In this document: positions 60,937-64,000 of the stretch, piece after piece
Numbering within the stretch: position 1 is the first letter of the stretch
How the letters are laid out: each line of letters begins with the position of its first letter
Assembly: GCF_014843845.1 (NCBI RefSeq)
Contig: NZ_JHQS01000007.1
Span: 1 to 64,000, forward strand
DNA length: 64,000 bases
Direction: 5' to 3'
Source of the DNA: Mesorhizobium amorphae
Lineage (GTDB): Bacteria; Pseudomonadota; Alphaproteobacteria; Rhizobiales; Rhizobiaceae
The notes under the pieces: generated by a model
Told to the model about the DNA's origin: nothing
Seen by the model: only the letters and a program-made list of their open reading frames with translations
The model's database searches: none
Position numbers and translations under genes: made by a program

Positions 60937-62447
60937 GCGGCAAGATCCGTCTTGCGGATATGGTCGGCGACACGCAGCGCCTGAGCCGCAATCGACAATG
61001 CCGGGTTGACGGCCGCCGAGTTGGGCAGGAAGCCGCCGTCGACGACGAACAGGTTCCGGTGGTCGAAGGCGCGGCAGAACGGGTCGAGCGGCGACGTCGC
61101 CGGATCGTTGCCCATCTTCACGGTGCCGCACTGGTGCGACGGCGTGCGCTTGTCGAAAGGGCGCGACAGCACGATCGGATAGCCGCAGGCGCGGAAGTTT
61201 TCGCGCATCACCTTGGTCAGGCCATCCAGCGACTGCATGTTGGAGCGCCGCCACTGCATGACGATGTCCTTGCCATCGACCATGATGCGGCTTTCGGGAT
61301 CGGGCAGGTCCTCGCACATCAGGTACCAGTCGACGGCGTGGCCGGCCATGAAATCGAGCGCGAATTTCGGCGCGAGCTTCACATTGGCCCTGAGCATGTT
61401 GCCGTCGATCTTGCCGAGAAGCTGAACGTTGCCGAGCGGCTTGCCGCCCTTGCCGTCCGACAGATAGTAGTCGTTCAGCATCAGCGTCTTCTGGTAGACG
61501 GCGTCGTTCCTTCGGCGTGGATCAATCGCCAGCATGGCGCTCGAATTGTGGTTCATGAAGTTGCGGCCGACCTGGTCGGAAGTGTTGGCGAGGCCCTTGC
61601 CGCCTCCCTTGCCATTGGGAGAAGGCGACCGCAGCAGGATGACGGCGGAATTGACCGCGCCGGCCGACAGAATGACCAGCTTCGGCGATACTTTCTTCAG
61701 TGTGCCGTTCTGTCGGTAGTGCACGGCGGCGATGGTTTTGCCGTCGGCGGCGGCTTCGAGGTACTCCACATAGGCGCTGGTTTCGAGCCGGATGTTCTCG
61801 TCCGTCAGCGCCGCCGTCAGCGGGCCGGACTGCGCGTCGATCTTGCCCTGACCGGTGTTGGGAAAAGCATCCCAGCCTGTCTTGCCGTCCTTCAGCCAGG
61901 CGTCGATGTCGACGCCGAGCGGCAGCGAAGCGGGATGCAGGCCGAGCCCTTTCAGTTCGGCGCGTGCTCGTGCGATCGGCGCCTCGTCGGGTACCGGCTT
62001 GAAGGCATACGGGATCGAATGGAACGGCTCGGTCGGGTCCTCGCCAAGCGTGCCGCGCACGCGAAACAGCTGCTCGGCTTTCGAATACCAGGGCTCGAAC
62101 TCGTCATAGGAGAACGGCCAGGCCGGCGACACGCCGCCGAAATGCTCCATGGTCGAAAAGTCTTCCTTGCGGTAGCGGATCAGCACCGCACCATAGAATT
62201 TCGAATTGCCGCCGACATAGTAGTAGTTGCCCGGATTGAAGGCAGCAGCGCCGGCCTCGCGCCACATCTCCTTCGGCCGATAATGGCCGTCGACGAAGAT
62301 GGCGCGGGTGTCGCGCGTCTCGGGCGTCGCCGGCAGCTTCTCGCCGCGCTCCAGCATCAGGATCGAAGCACCGCTGCCGGCAAGGCCGGAGGCGATCGTG
62401 GCGCCGCCGATGCCGGAGCCGATGATGACGATATCGGGGTTTGCCAT
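60933..62447 (-). CDS. GMC-family oxidoreductase (sugar/pyranoside type)
   Basis: A 504-aa flavoprotein, distinct from the neighbouring GMC enzyme. It starts PDIVIIGSGIGGATIA for FAD binding, then YYVGGNSKFYGAVLIRYR. Its C-terminus has TPSHQCGTVKMGNDPATSPLDPFC with the catalytic His and Asn. This branch contains membrane-bound sugar and polyol dehydrogenases and glucoside 3-dehydrogenases. ATG 62447 is fixed by the normal N-terminus; upstream in-frame residues lie inside the transporter gene. It is 5 bp after the ATPase stop. Confidence 0.92.
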   Translation of the reverse strand: MANPDIVIIGSGIGGATIASGLAGSGASILMLERGEKLPATPETRDTRAIFVDGHYRPKEMWREAGAAAFNPGNYYYVGGNSKFYGAVLIRYRKEDFSTMEHFGGVSPAWPFSYDEFEPWYSKAEQLFRVRGTLGEDPTEPFHSIPYAFKPVPDEAPIARARAELKGLGLHPASLPLGVDIDAWLKDGKTGWDAFPNTGQGKIDAQSGPLTAALTDENIRLETSAYVEYLEAAADGKTIAAVHYRQNGTLKKVSPKLVILSAGAVNSAVILLRSPSPNGKGGGKGLANTSDQVGRNFMNHNSSAMLAIDPRRRNDAVYQKTLMLNDYYLSDGKGGKPLGNVQLLGKIDGNMLRANVKLAPKFALDFMAGHAVDWYLMCEDLPDPESRIMVDGKDIVMQWRRSNMQSLDGLTKVMRENFRACGYPIVLSRPFDKRTPSHQCGTVKMGNDPATSPLDPFCRAFDHRNLFVVDGGFLPNSAAVNPALSIAAQALRVADHIRKTDLAA

Positions 62448-62452
62448 GGCCG

Positions 62453-63568
62453 TCAGAGAATGCGCTTCTCGGTCGCCGGATCGAAGAACACTGCCTTGGT
62501 CAGGTTGAAGGCGAGCGGCGTGATGGTGCCCGGCTGGATCTTGGCATCGGCGCGCAGCCGCGCCACCACGGCCTTGCCGCCAAGATTGGTGACCGCGAAC
62601 GTGTCGGAGCCGGCCGGCTCGATCACTTCGATGTGGCAATCGGCGGTGGCTATGTTCGACGCATTGCGCTCGGCGCCCTCCGGATCGGTCAGCGCTTCCG
62701 GGCGAACGCCGAAGATGATCGGCTTGTCCTTGAACGCCGACAGGCCTGTTGGCGCACCGGCGAGCGGCAGCGAGATCGGCTCACGCCCGTCGCGTTGCAG
62801 CACCACCGACAAGGCAGAGCCATTGCCGCCTATCGTCGCCGGCACCAGATTCATCGCCGGCGAACCCATGAAGTCGGCGACGAAGATGTTGGTCGGGTTG
62901 TTGTAGATCTCGGCCGGCGTGCCGAATTGCTGCACCTCGCCGTCGCGCATGACAGCGATCTTGGTCGCCAGCGTCATCGCCTCGATCTGGTCGTGGGTGA
63001 CGTAGACGATGGTCGTGCCGGTGGTTGCGTGCAGGCGCTTGATCTCGATGCGCATGTCGACGCGCAGCTTGGCGTCGAGGTTCGAGAGCGGCTCGTCGAA
63101 CAGGAACAGTTTCGGATCGCGCACCAGCGCCCGGCCCATGGCGACGCGCTGGCGCTGGCCGCCGGAAAGCTGGCTCGGCTTGCGCAGCAGCAGGTGGCCG
63201 ATCTGCAGCACCTTGGCCACCTTGTCGATCGCCTTCTGGCGCTCCTCGGCCGGTACACCGCGCATCTCCATGCCGAAGGAGATGTTTCCGGCCACGGTCA
63301 TGTTCGGATAGAGCGCATAGCTCTGGAACACCATGGCGATGTCGCGCTTGGACGGGTGGAGATCGTTGATCGCCCGGCCGTCGACGCGGATCTCGCCCTC
63401 GGTGATGTTTTCCAGCCCGGCGATGGTGTTGAGCAGCGTGGACTTGCCGCAGCCCGACGGGCCGACCAGCACCAGGAAGCCGCCTTTTTCGAGCTCGACA
63501 TCGATGCCCTTCAGGATCTCGACCGTCCCGAAACGCTTCCTCAGCCCATCAATTTCCAGAAAAGCCAT
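62453..63568 (-). CDS. Sugar ABC transporter ATPase (MsmK/UgpC-type)
   Basis: A 371-aa ATPase of the CUT1 sugar importer class. Walker A GPSGCGKST is near residues 37-45, the signature is LSGGQRQRVAMGRAL, Walker B is LFLFDEPLSNLDAKLR, the H-loop is VTHDQIEAM, and the TOBE domain follows with LRPEAL-like VRPEALTDPEGAERN. It powers the permease upstream in the operon (63573 on). Four nucleotides separate the two genes. Confidence 0.95.
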   Translation of the reverse strand: MAFLEIDGLRKRFGTVEILKGIDVELEKGGFLVLVGPSGCGKSTLLNTIAGLENITEGEIRVDGRAINDLHPSKRDIAMVFQSYALYPNMTVAGNISFGMEMRGVPAEERQKAIDKVAKVLQIGHLLLRKPSQLSGGQRQRVAMGRALVRDPKLFLFDEPLSNLDAKLRVDMRIEIKRLHATTGTTIVYVTHDQIEAMTLATKIAVMRDGEVQQFGTPAEIYNNPTNIFVADFMGSPAMNLVPATIGGNGSALSVVLQRDGREPISLPLAGAPTGLSAFKDKPIIFGVRPEALTDPEGAERNASNIATADCHIEVIEPAGSDTFAVTNLGGKAVVARLRADAKIQPGTITPLAFNLTKAVFFDPATEKRIL

Positions 63569-63572
63569 CAGA

Positions 63573-64000
63573 TTATCCTTTGACCGCGCCGGCCATCAGC
63601 CCGCGCACGAAATAGCGGCCGGCGACGACGTAGACGAGAAGGGTGGGGAGGGCGGCGATCATCGCTGCCGCCATGTTGACATTGTATTCGACGACGCCGG
63701 TCGAGGTGTTGACGACGTTGTTCAGCGCCACCGTCATCGGCATTGCGTCACCGGTGCCGGCGTAAGCGGAGGCGAACAGGAAGTCGTTCCAGATGTTGGT
63801 GAACTGGTAGATGACGGTGACGACGAAGATCGGCATCGAGTTCGGCAGCATGATGCGCCGGAAGATCTGGAAGAAGGAGGCGCCGTCGACCTGCGCCGCC
63901 TTGATCAGTTCGGTCGGAAAAGCCTCGTAGTAGTTGCGGAAGAACAGCGTGGTGAAGCCGAGGCCGTAGACGACGTGCACGAAGACGAGGTTGACCGTCG
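63573..64000 (-). CDS. Sugar ABC transporter permease (partial, cut by the window end)
   Basis: The C-terminal 142 residues of a CUT1 permease of the MalG/AraQ type. The EAA loop is PTELIKAAQVDGASFFQIFRR, and three helices remain, with FVRGLMAGAVKG at the end. The reading frame continues past 64000, so the start and N-terminal helices lie outside. A GTG at 63980 is internal, not the start. The binding protein and second permease are expected beyond the edge. Confidence 0.92.
   Translation of the reverse strand, partial: TVNLVFVHVVYGLGFTTLFFRNYYEAFPTELIKAAQVDGASFFQIFRRIMLPNSMPIFVVTVIYQFTNIWNDFLFASAYAGTGDAMPMTVALNNVVNTSTGVVEYNVNMAAAMIAALPTLLVYVVAGRYFVRGLMAGAVKG

Noticed and set aside
59194..62906. 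Two plus-strand frames of about 600 codons over the GMC and SDR genes
   Set aside because: Antisense frames of high-GC genes; the minus strand shows complete, coupled enzymes.

Overview
The window is high-GC chromosomal DNA from an alphaproteobacterium of the Rhizobiales, most likely Mesorhizobium or a close relative in the Phyllobacteriaceae. This rests on the codon bias, the density of metabolic operons and ABC/MFS/RND transporters, a heterotetrameric sarcosine oxidase operon, paired DUF992 secreted proteins, and several families of palindromic intergenic repeats typical of rhizobia. No phage, insertion sequence, CRISPR array, rRNA or replication origin is visible. One tRNA gene, tRNA-Ser(GGA), lies at the left edge.

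Left part (0.05-13 kb): two small membrane proteins, then a nucleoside uptake and salvage locus. It comprises a BMP-type binding protein behind a structured leader, a GNAT acetyltransferase, an orphan anti-sigma-like protein with SlyX, an ABC ATPase with two permeases, then cytidine deaminase, purine nucleoside phosphorylase and thymidine phosphorylase. Uracil phosphoribosyltransferase and adenosine deaminase follow on the opposite strand. Together they import nucleosides, deaminate them, split them to bases and sugar phosphates, and recycle uracil. Three tandem 17-bp repeats between the deaminase and phosphorylase genes form a chain of 6-codon minicistrons.

13-23 kb: housekeeping genes ubiE-ubiB and coaBC, an MFS exporter, two DUF992 proteins, a TPR lipoprotein, ribosomal protein S21, a SET-domain protein and an SDR. 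The coaBC product carries a FitA-like ribbon-helix-helix DNA-binding domain fused to its N-terminus. Its promoter contains matching inverted repeats and a copy of what I recall as the gonococcal FitAB half-site. This is the most unusual object in the window and suggests an autoregulated CoA-biosynthesis enzyme.

23-36 kb: the sarcosine oxidase operon soxB-orf-soxD-soxA-soxG, with an extra DUF2511-like gene; a small secreted protein and a TetR regulator that appear to share an operator; and an acyl-CoA/short-chain dehydrogenase cluster (SDR, ACAD10-like phosphotransferase, MaoC hydratase, SDR, divergent acyl-CoA dehydrogenase and an MDR oxidoreductase).

36-53 kb: an RND efflux pair, then a putative amine catabolism locus: RpiR regulator, N-formylglutamate amidohydrolase-family protein, APC permease, glutamine-synthetase-like ligase, aldehyde dehydrogenase, iron-type alcohol dehydrogenase, and a complete polyamine-type ABC importer with a strong hairpin between binding protein and permease.

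53-64 kb: a glutathione S-transferase, a CPA1 Na+/H+ antiporter, an endonuclease/phosphatase-family protein, an EamA transporter and an MFS symporter. A minus-strand catabolic block follows (Dabb protein, two GMC oxidoreductases, SDR, sugar ABC ATPase and a permease cut by the window end). All coordinates and functions come from reading the sequence; no database search was run.
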